DNA of 64,000 nucleotides from Bacillus sp. SJS (GCF_000732485.2 NZ_JAQV02000015.1:124001-188000), one strand, 5' to 3'; shown: positions 8,458 to 18,089, counted from the first letter of the stretch. Translations and numbers: made by a program. Notes: generated by a model not told the origin, from the letters alone.

Positions 8458-9759
8458 TTATTTGATTTGAGCTTTCATTTCTTTTTCCATTTCCTGAACA
8501 GCTTCTTCCACTGTCATGGATCCGGAAATTGCTTTGGAAACGTTAATTTGAATGATTTCAGAGATTTCCTGATAGTTTGCAGCAACCGGACGCGGTACAG
8601 CTGCCATTAGACCTTCCTGGAAGTTTTTATCTGCGAAGGTTGGATTCGCTTCAAGAACTTCTTTGTCTTCAAATAATTTGTTGATAGTAGGTGCATGGCC
8701 TCCGTGGATCGCATCAATTTTTTGTCCTTCTTCGCCTGCCATAAACTTAAGGAATTCCCATGCTTCTTTCGGATGCTCAGTGTTTTTGTTGATTCCAGCC
8801 TGCCAGCCTCCAAGTGTAGCCGCAGAACCTTTATCACCGGCAGGAAGCGGAGCAATCGCAACTTTTCCTGCAACTTTTGATTTTTCTTTATCGTTTGCAC
8901 TTGCAAACTCATATGGCCAGTTGCGCAGGAAAGCGGTTTGACCTTCAATGAACGCCTGGTCTGATTCAATTTCAGTGAATGTTGTTACGTTCTCAGGGAC
9001 AAAGCCTGATTTCGCCACTTCCACCATTTTGTTAAGACCTTTGATTGTCTCAGGGCTGTTTACGACAACTTCATTCTTCTCGTTAATGAATTGTCCCCCG
9101 TAAGCTGCTACGAATTCAATCGCGTTACAAACAAGTCCTTCATATTGCTTCGCCTGCATGACATATCCGAATTTTGTTCCGCCCTGTCCTTTTTTCGCAT
9201 TTGCCTGTTTGATTAAGTCATCCCATGTTTTTGGCACTTCATCCTCTTTAACTAAATCGGTACGATAGAATAACAGACCCGCATCGACGAATTTAGGAAG
9301 AGCCCATTGTTTTCCGTTAAATTGGGAAGCTGCTAGTGCTCCTTCGTTGTACTCGCTCAAATCGACTTTATCCTGCTGAATGTAACGGTCAAGTGGAAGT
9401 ACGTAGTCAGCCTGAGCAAATTCAGCCGGCCATACTACATCCATATCGAATACGTCAATTTCAGTAGAATTCGCATTGAACGCGGTTACATAAGCATCAT
9501 GCTGAGCGCCTGTATCTGCAGGCATTTCACGGAACTCGACATCGATGTTCGGGTACTTTTCTTCGAATGCCTTGACCATTTCAGATGTACCCTTCGTTAC
9601 GTCTTTACCGCGTGCATAAGTCAGAGTTACTTTTTCATCCTTGCTTCCTTCTTTTTCTTTAGAATCTGTGCTTGATGACTGATCAGAAGAACATCCTGCA
9701 AGTGCTAAAGAAAGTGATAGAGCTGTGACAGCTGCAAAACGCGTCTTTTTCATTTTCAT
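8458..9759 (-). CDS. Sugar-binding lipoprotein of ABC transporter
   Basis: A 433-residue extracytoplasmic solute-binding protein (SBP_bac_1/MalE type). The lipobox LALAGC places the lipidated Cys at residue 23, followed by a Ser-rich linker. The mature part has the family features VTLTYARGKD and GGWQAGINKNTEHPKEAWEF. The start ATG is preceded by AAGGGGAATTTATA. It is the first structural gene downstream of the LacI regulator, with an operator-like palindrome in between. Confidence 0.9.
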   Translation of the reverse strand: MKMKKTRFAAVTALSLSLALAGCSSDQSSSTDSKEKEGSKDEKVTLTYARGKDVTKGTSEMVKAFEEKYPNIDVEFREMPADTGAQHDAYVTAFNANSTEIDVFDMDVVWPAEFAQADYVLPLDRYIQQDKVDLSEYNEGALAASQFNGKQWALPKFVDAGLLFYRTDLVKEDEVPKTWDDLIKQANAKKGQGGTKFGYVMQAKQYEGLVCNAIEFVAAYGGQFINEKNEVVVNSPETIKGLNKMVEVAKSGFVPENVTTFTEIESDQAFIEGQTAFLRNWPYEFASANDKEKSKVAGKVAIAPLPAGDKGSAATLGGWQAGINKNTEHPKEAWEFLKFMAGEEGQKIDAIHGGHAPTINKLFEDKEVLEANPTFADKNFQEGLMAAVPRPVAANYQEISEIIQINVSKAISGSMTVEEAVQEMEKEMKAQIK

Positions 9760-9784
9760 TATAAATTCCCCTTTGTTTTTATAT

Positions 9785-9800
9785 TTGTAAGCCCTTACAA
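9785..9800 (-). promoter_or_regulatory. LacI-family-like operator in the ABC operon promoter
   Basis: The palindrome TTGTAAGGGCTTACAA (minus strand) lies between the regulator stop and the binding-protein start. It sits within an 18-base spacer between a weak -35-like CTTAAT and a -10-like TATAAA. It resembles a cre/LacI site with a changed centre, so the adjacent LacI protein is the likely ligand-responsive repressor. Confidence 0.6.
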
Positions 9801-9810
9801 AATTAAGGAT

Positions 9811-10803
9811 TTAAGTAGATGATCTTTCTATTATTTCCAGTTTCAAAGGCTCTTCCGGCATAGGGGGGGCATCCTCCTCAGGAAGTACAAGATTAAGCAT
9901 CAGCTTCATAGCCCGTTCGCCAATTTCGTGAGCCGGCTGACGAATGGTGGTCAGCTGCGGAAGAGTCATTTCAGCAATGGGCTGATCATCAAACCCAATA
10001 ACCGCTAAATCTTCCGGTACGTTTATGCCCAAATGCCTGGCTTCATAGACAATCCCCGCTGCAACCTGATCGCTGCCTGTAAAAATAGCGGTCGGACGTT
10101 CAACCATAGCTGCAATCTTTTTCAAAACTTCTTTCCCATCGTGATAATCGGCTGCAATGCGAAAGGCATATTCATCTCTTATCTGAAGTCCGGCTTCCTT
10201 CATCGCTAGCCTGTAGCCTGCCTCTCTCGCTTTTGAGATAAAGCTTCGAAAGCTTCCTTGGCAAAAGGCAATCTTTTTATGTCCTTTATCAATCAGGTGC
10301 CTTGTTCCTATGTATCCCCCATACACCTGATCAAGGCGGACATTAGGCGTGTTTGATTCATGATCATACTCGTTGCACATGACAACAGGTCCGTATGACA
10401 TATAATCCCGAACAGTACTCCAGTCGTTCTCGATGGAAGTAAGAATAATGCCGTCTACTTGCTTAGACTTTACTAAATTAAAAAACTGTCTTTCTGTTTT
10501 TCTGTCATATCTGGTCTGGCATACGAGCAGCCTGAAACCATTCTCAGTAGCAACTGCATCAATTCCCTCAAGTAAGTATGAAAAGAACGGGTTTGTCAGC
10601 ATTGGAATAAATACAGCAATGGTATCTGTTTTCTGGCTTCTCAGCGTTTGAGCGGATGAATTCGGATAGTAATTGAGCTTTTTCATTGCTTCTTCTACTA
10701 ATCTCTTCTTTTCCTCAGAAACGTAAGGATAGTTGTTCATCACCCTTGAAACAGTCGACCGTGATAAACCTGCAAGATTTGCAACATCTGTAATGGTCGC
10801 CAA
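9811..10803 (-). CDS. LacI-family transcriptional regulator
   Basis: A 330-residue repressor. The N-terminal helix-turn-helix reads ATITDVANLAGLSRSTVSRV, followed by the hinge helix (YYPNSSAQTLRS) and a periplasmic-binding-like effector domain. The TTG at 10803 was chosen as start because GGGGG lies 8 bases upstream and the helix-turn-helix begins at residue 2; the frame extends 21 codons further without a better signal. It heads the sugar ABC cluster and probably represses it and itself. Confidence 0.88.
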   Translation of the reverse strand: MATITDVANLAGLSRSTVSRVMNNYPYVSEEKKRLVEEAMKKLNYYPNSSAQTLRSQKTDTIAVFIPMLTNPFFSYLLEGIDAVATENGFRLLVCQTRYDRKTERQFFNLVKSKQVDGIILTSIENDWSTVRDYMSYGPVVMCNEYDHESNTPNVRLDQVYGGYIGTRHLIDKGHKKIAFCQGSFRSFISKAREAGYRLAMKEAGLQIRDEYAFRIAADYHDGKEVLKKIAAMVERPTAIFTGSDQVAAGIVYEARHLGINVPEDLAVIGFDDQPIAEMTLPQLTTIRQPAHEIGERAMKLMLNLVLPEEDAPPMPEEPLKLEIIERSST

Positions 10804-10851
10804 GCAAGCTTCCCCCTTATCCATTCCCCCCTTGTTTATGAAATCGATTTT

Positions 10852-10865
10852 TGAAATCGTTTTCA
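10852..10865 (-). promoter_or_regulatory. cre/LacI-type site upstream of the regulator gene
   Basis: TGAAAACGATTTCA on the minus strand matches the Bacillus cre consensus TGWNANCGNTNNCA at every position, 49 bp upstream of the TTG start. It could bind CcpA or the LacI protein itself (autoregulation); the sequence cannot distinguish them. Confidence 0.6.
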
Positions 10866-11197
10866 AAATGATTTTATATGATAAAGGGAAAAATTACAAC
10901 AGTAATTTCTTTGATTTTTTTCAAAATTATAATTTATCAAAAACCAGCTTTCGAGGAGAAGCCAGTTCAGCTTGATTCCTTCATTTATCTCACATATGTA
11001 AAGGCTTTCTAATACAGTCCCGTCTATGGGGATTTACAATAAAAACTTGAACCCCCGGGACGCTTTATTAAAGCATTCCGGGGGTTCAATAACGATCATC
11101 GTATTGTCGAATTGCAGCGAAAATCAGTCCAAACAATCCACTATCAGAAAGAGATGGCTGTTTTGAAAACTGATTTAATGAATAGTCTCATTGCCAG
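10866..11197. other. Intergenic region with one terminator
   Basis: It holds the presumed regulator promoter at the left end (AT-rich, near 10866-10960) and the MATE terminator at 11047-11088. No gene was recognised in the rest. Confidence 0.5.
11042..11088 (-). terminator. Terminator of the MATE gene
   Basis: Long inverted repeat TTGAACCCCCGG / CCGGGGGTTCAA enclosing a nested stem GCTTT/AAAGC. The minus strand continues into GTTTTTATT, giving the U tract. Confidence 0.75.
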
Positions 11198-12580
11198 TCA
11201 TGCTGCACCCGTCTGCTTAACGAGCGCGAATTTTTCCCATTTCCGGCTCCGCCAGCGGAAAAACATAATAATGGCCCGGGTCCATTCATCCGCTGCAATG
11301 GCAAGCCAGATTCCCGCAAGCCCCATGTCCAGCTGAAACACGAAAAGATATCCAAGCGGGACACTCATGCCGACCATTGAGATCATCCCCATCCAAACAG
11401 GGAATTGAGCATCTCCCGCTGCCCTCAGTGAATTAATCAAAACGATATTCATTGTTCTTCCCGTCTCAAGCACAGCGCTTAGCAGCAATACGTTTGCTCC
11501 GAGCTCAATGACTTCACGGTTATCCGTAAACATTTCCATAAGCGGGTAACGGAGCAAAATGATAACTCCCACCATAAAAAGAGTGACGGCACTTGCCCAT
11601 TTTACACTTCTCCACACCTGGCCATAGGCTGATTGATTGTGGCCGCCGCCTACATAGCGCCCGACCATGATCGCAGTTCCCATCCCGATGGCAATGGCGA
11701 AGAGGAAAATGAACATGGAAAGATTGGAAGCGTACTGCCTTGCAGCAAGCGAAGCTGAGCCGAGAAAAGTAGCGTAAAAAAGAAAGACAATTTGGCATGC
11801 CTGATACATGACCTGTTCAAAAGCAGATGGAATACCGATCTTTAAAATTTTTCCGGCATACTCCTTTGAAAAGTTCAAATAATCTTGAAGCTTGATCCGA
11901 ACCTCCATAATTCGATACAGGAGCCAGAAAAAGACGATTAACGCAGCAAATCGGCTGACAATGGAGGAAATAGCCGCTCCCTGAACGCCAAGCTCCAGAA
12001 ATCCGAAGTTACCGAAAATGAGCAGATAATTACCTGCAATATGAATGATGTTCATGCCGAGCGAAACAAACATCGCTTCTTTTGTAAACCCATGAACACG
12101 GATAATTGCGGCAAGTGAATTAATAATGGCTTGAAGAAAAATTGCACCGCCGACTATATTCAAATAGCCTTGTGCATTGGCTAGAACTTCGCCCGTCAAG
12201 TTAAGCGATTGCAGCATCTGACTGCTGAAAAGCAAGAAGCATGCACTGATAACAAGACCAGCGGCCAAGTTCAGCACGACAGCGAGAGCAGATATTTTAG
12301 CTGCCTCCTGCATGCGTTTTGATCCGATATATTGTGCAACCACAATGGAAGCCCCGTTACCGATGACCTCAAGAACGAGTATGGCAATATGCAGGAACTG
12401 ATTGGCTGCTCCGACCCCTGATACCGCATCGTCTGAAATGGCACTCAGCATAAAGGTATCCGCAATCCCCATTAGCATAAATAAAAAGACTTCCAGGAAG
12501 ATCGGCCATGTGAGGAGAAATAGACTTAGCTCCTTTGCCGGCTTCCTTTCGGACATTAATTCAGGTTGTGTTTGAGCCAT
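11198..12580 (-). CDS. MATE-family multidrug/cation efflux transporter
   Basis: A 460-residue protein with about 12 membrane spans and the MATE features FLEVFLFMLMGIADTFMLS in the first half and the GNGASIVVAQYIGSKR loop. It is expected to export drugs or metabolites in exchange for Na+ or H+. The ATG at 12580 (MAQTQPEL) was preferred because GAAGGTG lies just upstream; an in-frame ATG 18 bases earlier lacks a site. Monocistronic. Confidence 0.88.
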   Translation of the reverse strand: MAQTQPELMSERKPAKELSLFLLTWPIFLEVFLFMLMGIADTFMLSAISDDAVSGVGAANQFLHIAILVLEVIGNGASIVVAQYIGSKRMQEAAKISALAVVLNLAAGLVISACFLLFSSQMLQSLNLTGEVLANAQGYLNIVGGAIFLQAIINSLAAIIRVHGFTKEAMFVSLGMNIIHIAGNYLLIFGNFGFLELGVQGAAISSIVSRFAALIVFFWLLYRIMEVRIKLQDYLNFSKEYAGKILKIGIPSAFEQVMYQACQIVFLFYATFLGSASLAARQYASNLSMFIFLFAIAIGMGTAIMVGRYVGGGHNQSAYGQVWRSVKWASAVTLFMVGVIILLRYPLMEMFTDNREVIELGANVLLLSAVLETGRTMNIVLINSLRAAGDAQFPVWMGMISMVGMSVPLGYLFVFQLDMGLAGIWLAIAADEWTRAIIMFFRWRSRKWEKFALVKQTGAA

Positions 12581-12910
12581 GCTGCACCTTCTTTTCAATG
12601 GAAAATTTGAACAAATAGTATCGTATCACAGTTCCCCTTTAACCGGCACTTCTTTTTTACGAATTTACAATTTTAATACAAATAACAATTTTATGATTGA
12701 GATTCTTGGCAGGCAGGAAAACGGCGGGAAAATTAGCGGGGAATACGATTGTTTGCAGTTTTCATTGGGTACATAGGGTCAGAGATCGGCGAACCATATT
12801 ATCGGGATATCGACGAGATTAGAATATATAGGCGATTTTATCCAGATATCGACGAAAATTAAAATATATCGACGATTTTTAATCGATCGACGAATAAACC
12901 GACTTACACC
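12581..12910. other. Intergenic region with MATE promoter side and a 20-bp-period repeat
   Basis: The left part is AT-rich and must hold the MATE promoter. The right part (12783-12900) contains the short tandem repeat listed separately. No coding frame is supported. Confidence 0.5.
12783..12900. repeat. ATATCGRCGA short tandem repeat, about 20-bp period
   Basis: The core (A)TATCGACGA or a variant recurs with the C/A of the core at 12787, 12811, 12830, 12850, 12870 and 12888, each copy separated by about ten A/T-rich bases. Most steps are 18-20 bp. A related six-copy array lies at 44216-44330, also beside a terminator. Confidence 0.75.
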
Positions 12911-12947
12911 AAACAAAAAGCGGAATCCGCATGCAATGGATCCCGCT
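12911..12947 (-). terminator. Terminator of the beta-propeller protein gene
   Basis: Stem AGCGGGATCC / GGATTCCGCT (one mismatch) followed on the minus strand by TTTTTGTTT, 9 bp past the stop codon. Confidence 0.75.
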
Positions 12948-12955
12948 CCAGCTTC

Positions 12956-14674
12956 TTATTTTCCTGCAAATACATCCTTCATCAGCTTTTCAATTCCAGC
13001 AAACATAGAGGATTCCTTTGTATCTGCTTCTTCCTTGTTCTTCTTATGCTTTTCCTTCACACCATTCAACTGGTTTACTGCTACAGTCCCACTCACTTCA
13101 TGGCCTGCAAGAACAAGCGGGCGCTTCGTTGGGCTTGCTTCGGCAGGAATGAAATCAAGTCCTTCCGGTGATACATCTCCGGCAATATCATCTTCAAAGC
13201 TGCGGGTGTTCAGGTAGTTCGCAAACGTTGCTTTCTTCGGTTTTGAAATATCGTACGTCATAATTCCGCCGATTCGCTCAAGTCCAACGAATGCATAAAC
13301 CTTGCCGTCGGCTTTGCCAATTTTAACATCCTCCGGCTCAGGACCTTTCTTGACGCTGCGCTTGTCCAATTCAATATCATCGTTAGATCCGTTAAAATTG
13401 GCAGGGAATCGTTCAGCCGTAACTTTCTCAAAATCGCTTCCGCTGTCATACACAAGCTCCATTGTGTCAGCTTTCCAGATGGAGAATGAACGGCCGCCTA
13501 ATGTATAAATCGCATCGTTTCCTCTGTCTGTCAGCACTTCAAGCTTGTCATAAGCCGGATTTTTCTTCATTTCCTCAAGCTTTTCTTTCGCTTCCTTTTT
13601 GGACATACCCTTAAACAGCTTGCTGTCCAGGGAGATATCATCCTTCACGTCTTTAAAGTCTTTCACATTCTCGAATTCTTCCCATTCTGTAGCATCGCCT
13701 TCATTTCCAGTGATCAAATAGCTTGTCCCGTCAATCTTCACCTGGGAAATGGAATCAGGCATATAAGACCCCAGTACAGGAAGGTTTTTCATATTGATTT
13801 TACCGTCTTTCGCTGCATCCAGCTCATTGCCTTTTACGGAATGATCCTTGTACCCAAGGAATTTTACAGAAAGGATTTTCCCTTTCTTCACATCAACCGT
13901 TGCAATGGCGTTGTTTTCTTGAAGGGTAACGTATGCTTTGCTGCCGTCATCGGAAAGGGCCATGTATTCAGGCTCCAGATCCGCAGCCGCTCCGCCCTCT
14001 TTGTTACGGATGTGGACGTCTTTATCAATGACTTTTTGATTATCGAATTTCATGTGCTTCGTTTTTCCGGTTTTATAATCCACAACTGTTACAGAGCCTT
14101 CCGGGTCGGTTCCTTTTTCAAGGCCTGCTCTTGGTTCGCCTTCATCCGCAGTCAAAATGGATGAGCCGTCCTTGCTCATTTTAACCATGTCAGGCTGTAC
14201 GCCTGCATCAAAGGTTTTCAAGATCTTGCCGCTGTAATCCATGACAACGATTTTGCCCGCTTTGGTATAATCCTTTTCCTGAACAGCCGCCACAACGACT
14301 TTTTTCTCTGTATTGACGTCAATACTCGTAATATCTCCATATGCAAATGACTCAGAGTTCACTGCCTTCCCCACATCAATGGATGTTTCTTTAGAAAGCT
14401 GCTGCTCCCCATTTGCTTTCAGTCCTTTAAGGCTGACGATGTCGATCGTTTGCGTTTTTCCATTTATTAAGTAAAACTTTTTATTACCGGGATTATATTT
14501 AATGATTTCTGCAACTCCGCCCTCTTCACTTGTTGCTCCTGTGCTGTAGCCGGCAATCTTCGAAAGATTGATCTTTTGCTCAAATTTATGCGAACTTTCT
14601 GCCCCTGCAGAAAAGGATGGAATCAGCAATGCTCCAGTCATTACAGCTGCTGCTAACGGTTTCGTGAATTTCAA
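12956..14674 (-). CDS. Secreted choice-of-anchor-I-like beta-propeller protein
   Basis: A 572-residue exported protein: signal peptide 1-25 (AAAVMTGALLIPSFSAGAES), then repeated strands of the type KTGKTKHMKFDN and ADEGEPR that form a seven-bladed propeller. It matches the choice-of-anchor I / alkaline-phosphatase-associated family, with the conserved TADEGEPRAG, LEPEYMALSDDG, GNEGDATEW and GRSFSIW segments. A catalytic role is not established for the family. It ends in a Lys-rich tail without an LPXTG motif, so it is probably released or wall-associated. Monocistronic with its own terminator. Confidence 0.8.
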   Translation of the reverse strand: MKFTKPLAAAVMTGALLIPSFSAGAESSHKFEQKINLSKIAGYSTGATSEEGGVAEIIKYNPGNKKFYLINGKTQTIDIVSLKGLKANGEQQLSKETSIDVGKAVNSESFAYGDITSIDVNTEKKVVVAAVQEKDYTKAGKIVVMDYSGKILKTFDAGVQPDMVKMSKDGSSILTADEGEPRAGLEKGTDPEGSVTVVDYKTGKTKHMKFDNQKVIDKDVHIRNKEGGAAADLEPEYMALSDDGSKAYVTLQENNAIATVDVKKGKILSVKFLGYKDHSVKGNELDAAKDGKINMKNLPVLGSYMPDSISQVKIDGTSYLITGNEGDATEWEEFENVKDFKDVKDDISLDSKLFKGMSKKEAKEKLEEMKKNPAYDKLEVLTDRGNDAIYTLGGRSFSIWKADTMELVYDSGSDFEKVTAERFPANFNGSNDDIELDKRSVKKGPEPEDVKIGKADGKVYAFVGLERIGGIMTYDISKPKKATFANYLNTRSFEDDIAGDVSPEGLDFIPAEASPTKRPLVLAGHEVSGTVAVNQLNGVKEKHKKNKEEADTKESSMFAGIEKLMKDVFAGK

Positions 14675-14791
14675 CTAAAATTCCTCCTTTAAATTAGCCT
14701 ACTGATGTTCTATGTAAAATAGTGTAAGGAAGAAGTATGGATGTTCCTATACAGACAAGTTAAAGTTATGTAAATGAAAGATGACATTCAT

Positions 14792-14819
14792 AAAAAAAGG
14801 ATGCCGTGGAAAGGCATCC
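14792..14819 (-). terminator. Terminator of the muropeptide operon
   Basis: GGATGCC / GGCATCC with a 7-base loop, followed on the minus strand by seven T residues, 8 bp after the NlpC/P60 stop codon. Confidence 0.85.
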
Positions 14820-14826
14820 CAATTGA

Positions 14827-15810
14827 TCAATTTACATATCTCCGGGCACCGGCAAATTCCTCTGCATACCCTTTTGTGCTTATAGGAATCATTTCTACCG
14901 TTCTCTCAGAATTAGGGGAATGAATCATCATCCCGTTACCTGCATACATGGATACGTGATGCACCTTGCCTTTTCCTTGATCATAAGCGTAAAACAGTAA
15001 ATCTCCCGGCTGCAAATCCTCTGCTTTCACCGGGGTTCCTGACCGTGCCTGCACGGAAGAATCACGGGGAATCGATATTCCATGCGATTGATGCAATGTA
15101 AATGTAAATCCAGAACAATCAAAGCCAAACCCGCTCATACCAGCCCATAGATAAGGGAGTCCCAGAAACATTTTCCCCGCATTAACAAGGTCCGCACCCG
15201 TTGCCTTAGGAATAGCCTTCTCTGATGAATAAGCCTTTGCATCTAATTTGCTGATCCATGCTTTTTTCCCATCAGGAGTCATCACACGGTAGGCATTCTT
15301 TGTCTCTTTCAAAAAAGGGAGCCTTGTATTATAGCTGATTTCAAGCTTTTGTTTTCCTTTCAGAAAAGCAGTCGGCTTTGTTACAAGAACGAAAGGCTTA
15401 TCCTCATGAAACGCAAACGCACGGCTGTAGACCAGCTGTTTAGCCGGCATCCAGCCAGGATAGCCGAGTTCGTTTCTTGGTGTGGACTGTCCTTTAACGG
15501 CAACCTTTACCCAATCTTCTTTTCTCTCTAAAATCGTGACTTTATTTCCATATAAGGCTTGAGTTTCAAGCATCCCGTCATCCGATAGCTGAAGCTTTTC
15601 CGAAAGTGTCATGGAGCGGGTCCATTTCCACAAGTCAACTGGAAGAGCAGCAGAAGGCTTATCAATTTCTCTTAAAATATTTGGTTCTGTCCAAAGTGTG
15701 GCTGCAGATACGTTCACATACGCAGTTTGCTGCTCTGCAGCACTTGCCGGAAAGTGTAAGGTACAAATAGTAAGAATTACACCAAGAATCATCAACCCGA
15801 GACGTTTCAT
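14827..15810 (-). CDS. ykfC: NlpC/P60 gamma-D-glutamyl-diamino acid endopeptidase
   Basis: A 327-residue exported enzyme. Signal peptide (MKRLGLMILGVILTI...FPASA), two SH3b-like domains (about 30-190), then an NlpC/P60 domain whose catalytic Cys is in FDCSGFTF and His in HHVSMYAG, with a third polar residue in IHSPNS. YkfC enzymes cut L-Ala-gamma-D-Glu from diaminopimelate in peptidoglycan peptides. ATG 15810 is 11 bases after AAGGAG; the ATG at 15819 is only two bases from it. Placed directly after the epimerase gene that uses its product, as in B. subtilis ykfABCD. Confidence 0.9.
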   Translation of the reverse strand: MKRLGLMILGVILTICTLHFPASAAEQQTAYVNVSAATLWTEPNILREIDKPSAALPVDLWKWTRSMTLSEKLQLSDDGMLETQALYGNKVTILERKEDWVKVAVKGQSTPRNELGYPGWMPAKQLVYSRAFAFHEDKPFVLVTKPTAFLKGKQKLEISYNTRLPFLKETKNAYRVMTPDGKKAWISKLDAKAYSSEKAIPKATGADLVNAGKMFLGLPYLWAGMSGFGFDCSGFTFTLHQSHGISIPRDSSVQARSGTPVKAEDLQPGDLLFYAYDQGKGKVHHVSMYAGNGMMIHSPNSERTVEMIPISTKGYAEEFAGARRYVN

Positions 15811-15829
15811 TGTTCTCATCACTCCTTTT

Positions 15830-16903
15830 TTATTGTGAAAGCGAGGCTGTATGAACTCCCAGTCCAGGAGAATGAAACAGCTCCACTTTGCTTCCTTCAT
15901 ATCGCATTCCTTCAGGCTGCTCATTTAGCCAGAGCGGGGCATCCAAGTCAAAATAATGAACATTCGGATGAGCAGCAGCAAAATGTGCTGCAGCACTGAC
16001 AGATAACGAGGATTCCATCATGCTTCCAATCATACAGGGGATACCATTAACTTCTGCGAGACTCGCAATCTTCCATGCTTCATTAATTCCGCCGCATTTC
16101 ATCAGTTTAATATTCAGCAGATCGACATATTTTCCGGCAGTGAGTTTTAACGCATCCCTTGCAGAAAAAAGACTTTCGTCCGCCATAATAGGGAGCTCAA
16201 CACGTTCGGTCACATATTTAAGGCCCTCCCAGTCACTTGCTTTAACCGGCTGCTCAATGAATTCAATTCCCCACCCCATCGTTTCCATTCTCCTGATCAA
16301 GCTCACAGCCTGCTTTGGTTTCCATCCTTGATTCGCATCCAAACGGAGACGCGTTTCTTTTGGAATGACAGATCGAATTGCCTCAATCCTTTCAAAATCC
16401 AATTCCGGATCACTTCCAACCTTCACTTTCAGGACATTAAACCCTCTGCCTGCCGCATGAGATGAATCCTTTGCCATTTTCTCAGGATGATCGACACTGA
16501 TGGTCATACAGGTAGTAATGGATTTTCTTCCGCCGAGCAGTCCCCAAAGCGGAACGTTCAGCTGCTTGCTGCGGGCATCAAAAATGGCGATATCGGCTGC
16601 TGCTTTTGCACTGGAATTTCCGATGCAGGCGGCTTGTATTCTGCCAAGAGCGTCTTGAAAATCCATGATATTTATCCCTGTCAATGCATCTTTTATAGGA
16701 CCGCATACCGCTGCCATTATGCTCTCAGCTGATTCTCCTGTAATCACCATTGTCGGGGATGCTGATCCACGTCCAATGATCCCGTTGTCTAAAATAATGG
16801 ATACGTCGATGCTTTCAATTTCTGTAACCGAACGCAGCGCGGTTTTAAATGGGGCAAGAAGCGGTATTTTCCTTTTGACGGCTTTTATACTTTGAACATA
16901 CAT
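15830..16903 (-). CDS. ykfB: L-Ala-D/L-Glu epimerase
   Basis: A 357-residue enolase-superfamily enzyme of the muconate-lactonizing subgroup. Visible catalytic elements: the KxK acid/base pair in LKVKVG, metal ligands in RLDANQGW, EFIEQP and IMADESL, and the opposing Lys in LLNIKLMKCGG. It interconverts L-Ala-D-Glu and L-Ala-L-Glu so that ordinary dipeptidases can finish muropeptide breakdown. ATG 16903 (MYVQSIKAV) follows AAAGGAATGTTTCG. It is 20 bp downstream of the DUF819 permease gene and 20 bp upstream of ykfC. Confidence 0.92.
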   Translation of the reverse strand: MYVQSIKAVKRKIPLLAPFKTALRSVTEIESIDVSIILDNGIIGRGSASPTMVITGESAESIMAAVCGPIKDALTGINIMDFQDALGRIQAACIGNSSAKAAADIAIFDARSKQLNVPLWGLLGGRKSITTCMTISVDHPEKMAKDSSHAAGRGFNVLKVKVGSDPELDFERIEAIRSVIPKETRLRLDANQGWKPKQAVSLIRRMETMGWGIEFIEQPVKASDWEGLKYVTERVELPIMADESLFSARDALKLTAGKYVDLLNIKLMKCGGINEAWKIASLAEVNGIPCMIGSMMESSLSVSAAAHFAAAHPNVHYFDLDAPLWLNEQPEGMRYEGSKVELFHSPGLGVHTASLSQ

Positions 16904-16922
16904 CGAAACATTCCTTTCTTCG

Positions 16923-18089
16923 TTATAGAACCGATAAGATTTTAGCGATGAGCATTCCAAAATACGTTCCTAGAAATGATCCCATCAATGCCATAATGAC
17001 ACCGACCGGAATCAGCGCACGGCTGTAAGCAGCAGCAAGCATCGGGGCAGAAGCCATTCCTCCTATATTTGCAAGACTCGCTACACCAAGGGTGAACAAG
17101 TCATAACGGAATAGTTTCCCTAGCAAAATCATGACAACCAGGTGGATGGCCATAATCGCAAAGCCGGATAGCAGATAGATCGGTGCCTGAGCGATATTCG
17201 AAAAATCTGAGTGAGCAGCAATCATAGCGATAATGATATACAGCATGACATTGGATATATCAAGCGCTCCGGGAATCTTTGACAAAGGTGTGAGGGCAAA
17301 TACCAAGCCTGCCACTGAAGCAATCATGATGGTCCAGCTCGTCGCATTAATGACATCCCCTACTGCTGGAAGATTGTTTCCTGCGAGAGTTGATAAGGAT
17401 GAAACAAGGAGGCCAATCCCTAAAAGATAAAGCAGATGCTCGAACTTAATAGACTGCTCTCCTGCCTCTGAAGCGGCCGCGGACTCGTCCATCCCCCTTT
17501 GAAAGAAACCAGTATCTGCTTTCGTCCATCTATTGAATCGATCTGCAAAAGGAACGAGCCAGAACATAAGCATGACCCAGACGGCATAATTAATCGTGTC
17601 CATCATCAAAGCATAGCCAAAAATATTCTCAGGAACTTCCAAGATCCCTTGAAGAGCAACCATATTCGCGGAACCGCCTGTCCAGCTTCCAGCCAGAGCT
17701 CCAAAGGCCTTCCATGTATCCTCCACATAAAATGACTGCAAAAGAAAATAAACAAACACAAAGCCTAGAGCAATACTGAGAACAGCGGCAAAGAATCCAC
17801 CCAGCATCCGCGGGCCGAGCTGAATCACACTTCGAATATCACATTTTAACAGCATGAGAAAAAGCATGGCGGGCAGCAGCGCACCGCGCAAATTGTCATA
17901 CGCTGCACCTGTAGATTCGTTGGCGGCAAACAGTCCAAATGTCTGCATCAATGCGGCACCAATGTAAATTAAAACAATACCTGGTATGAACTTAAAAAAC
18001 TTAAGGTGCTTGAATTTCCTTTCCAATCCAACCATAAGTGCAGCAAAGGCTGTTAACACACTGACATACATAAATCCATCCTGAATCAT
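16923..18089 (-). CDS. DUF819 family membrane protein (YjcL-like)
   Basis: A 388-residue protein with about 10-11 spans and family hallmarks GSWTGGSANM and IGGMASAPMLAAAYSR. DUF819 proteins are uncharacterised but resemble secondary carboxylate/amino-acid carriers. As the first gene of the cluster with ykfB and ykfC, a role in moving wall peptides or released amino acids is a reasonable inference. ATG follows GGAGGTTCCCA. The three genes share one downstream terminator. Confidence 0.82.
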   Translation of the reverse strand: MIQDGFMYVSVLTAFAALMVGLERKFKHLKFFKFIPGIVLIYIGAALMQTFGLFAANESTGAAYDNLRGALLPAMLFLMLLKCDIRSVIQLGPRMLGGFFAAVLSIALGFVFVYFLLQSFYVEDTWKAFGALAGSWTGGSANMVALQGILEVPENIFGYALMMDTINYAVWVMLMFWLVPFADRFNRWTKADTGFFQRGMDESAAASEAGEQSIKFEHLLYLLGIGLLVSSLSTLAGNNLPAVGDVINATSWTIMIASVAGLVFALTPLSKIPGALDISNVMLYIIIAMIAAHSDFSNIAQAPIYLLSGFAIMAIHLVVMILLGKLFRYDLFTLGVASLANIGGMASAPMLAAAYSRALIPVGVIMALMGSFLGTYFGMLIAKILSVL

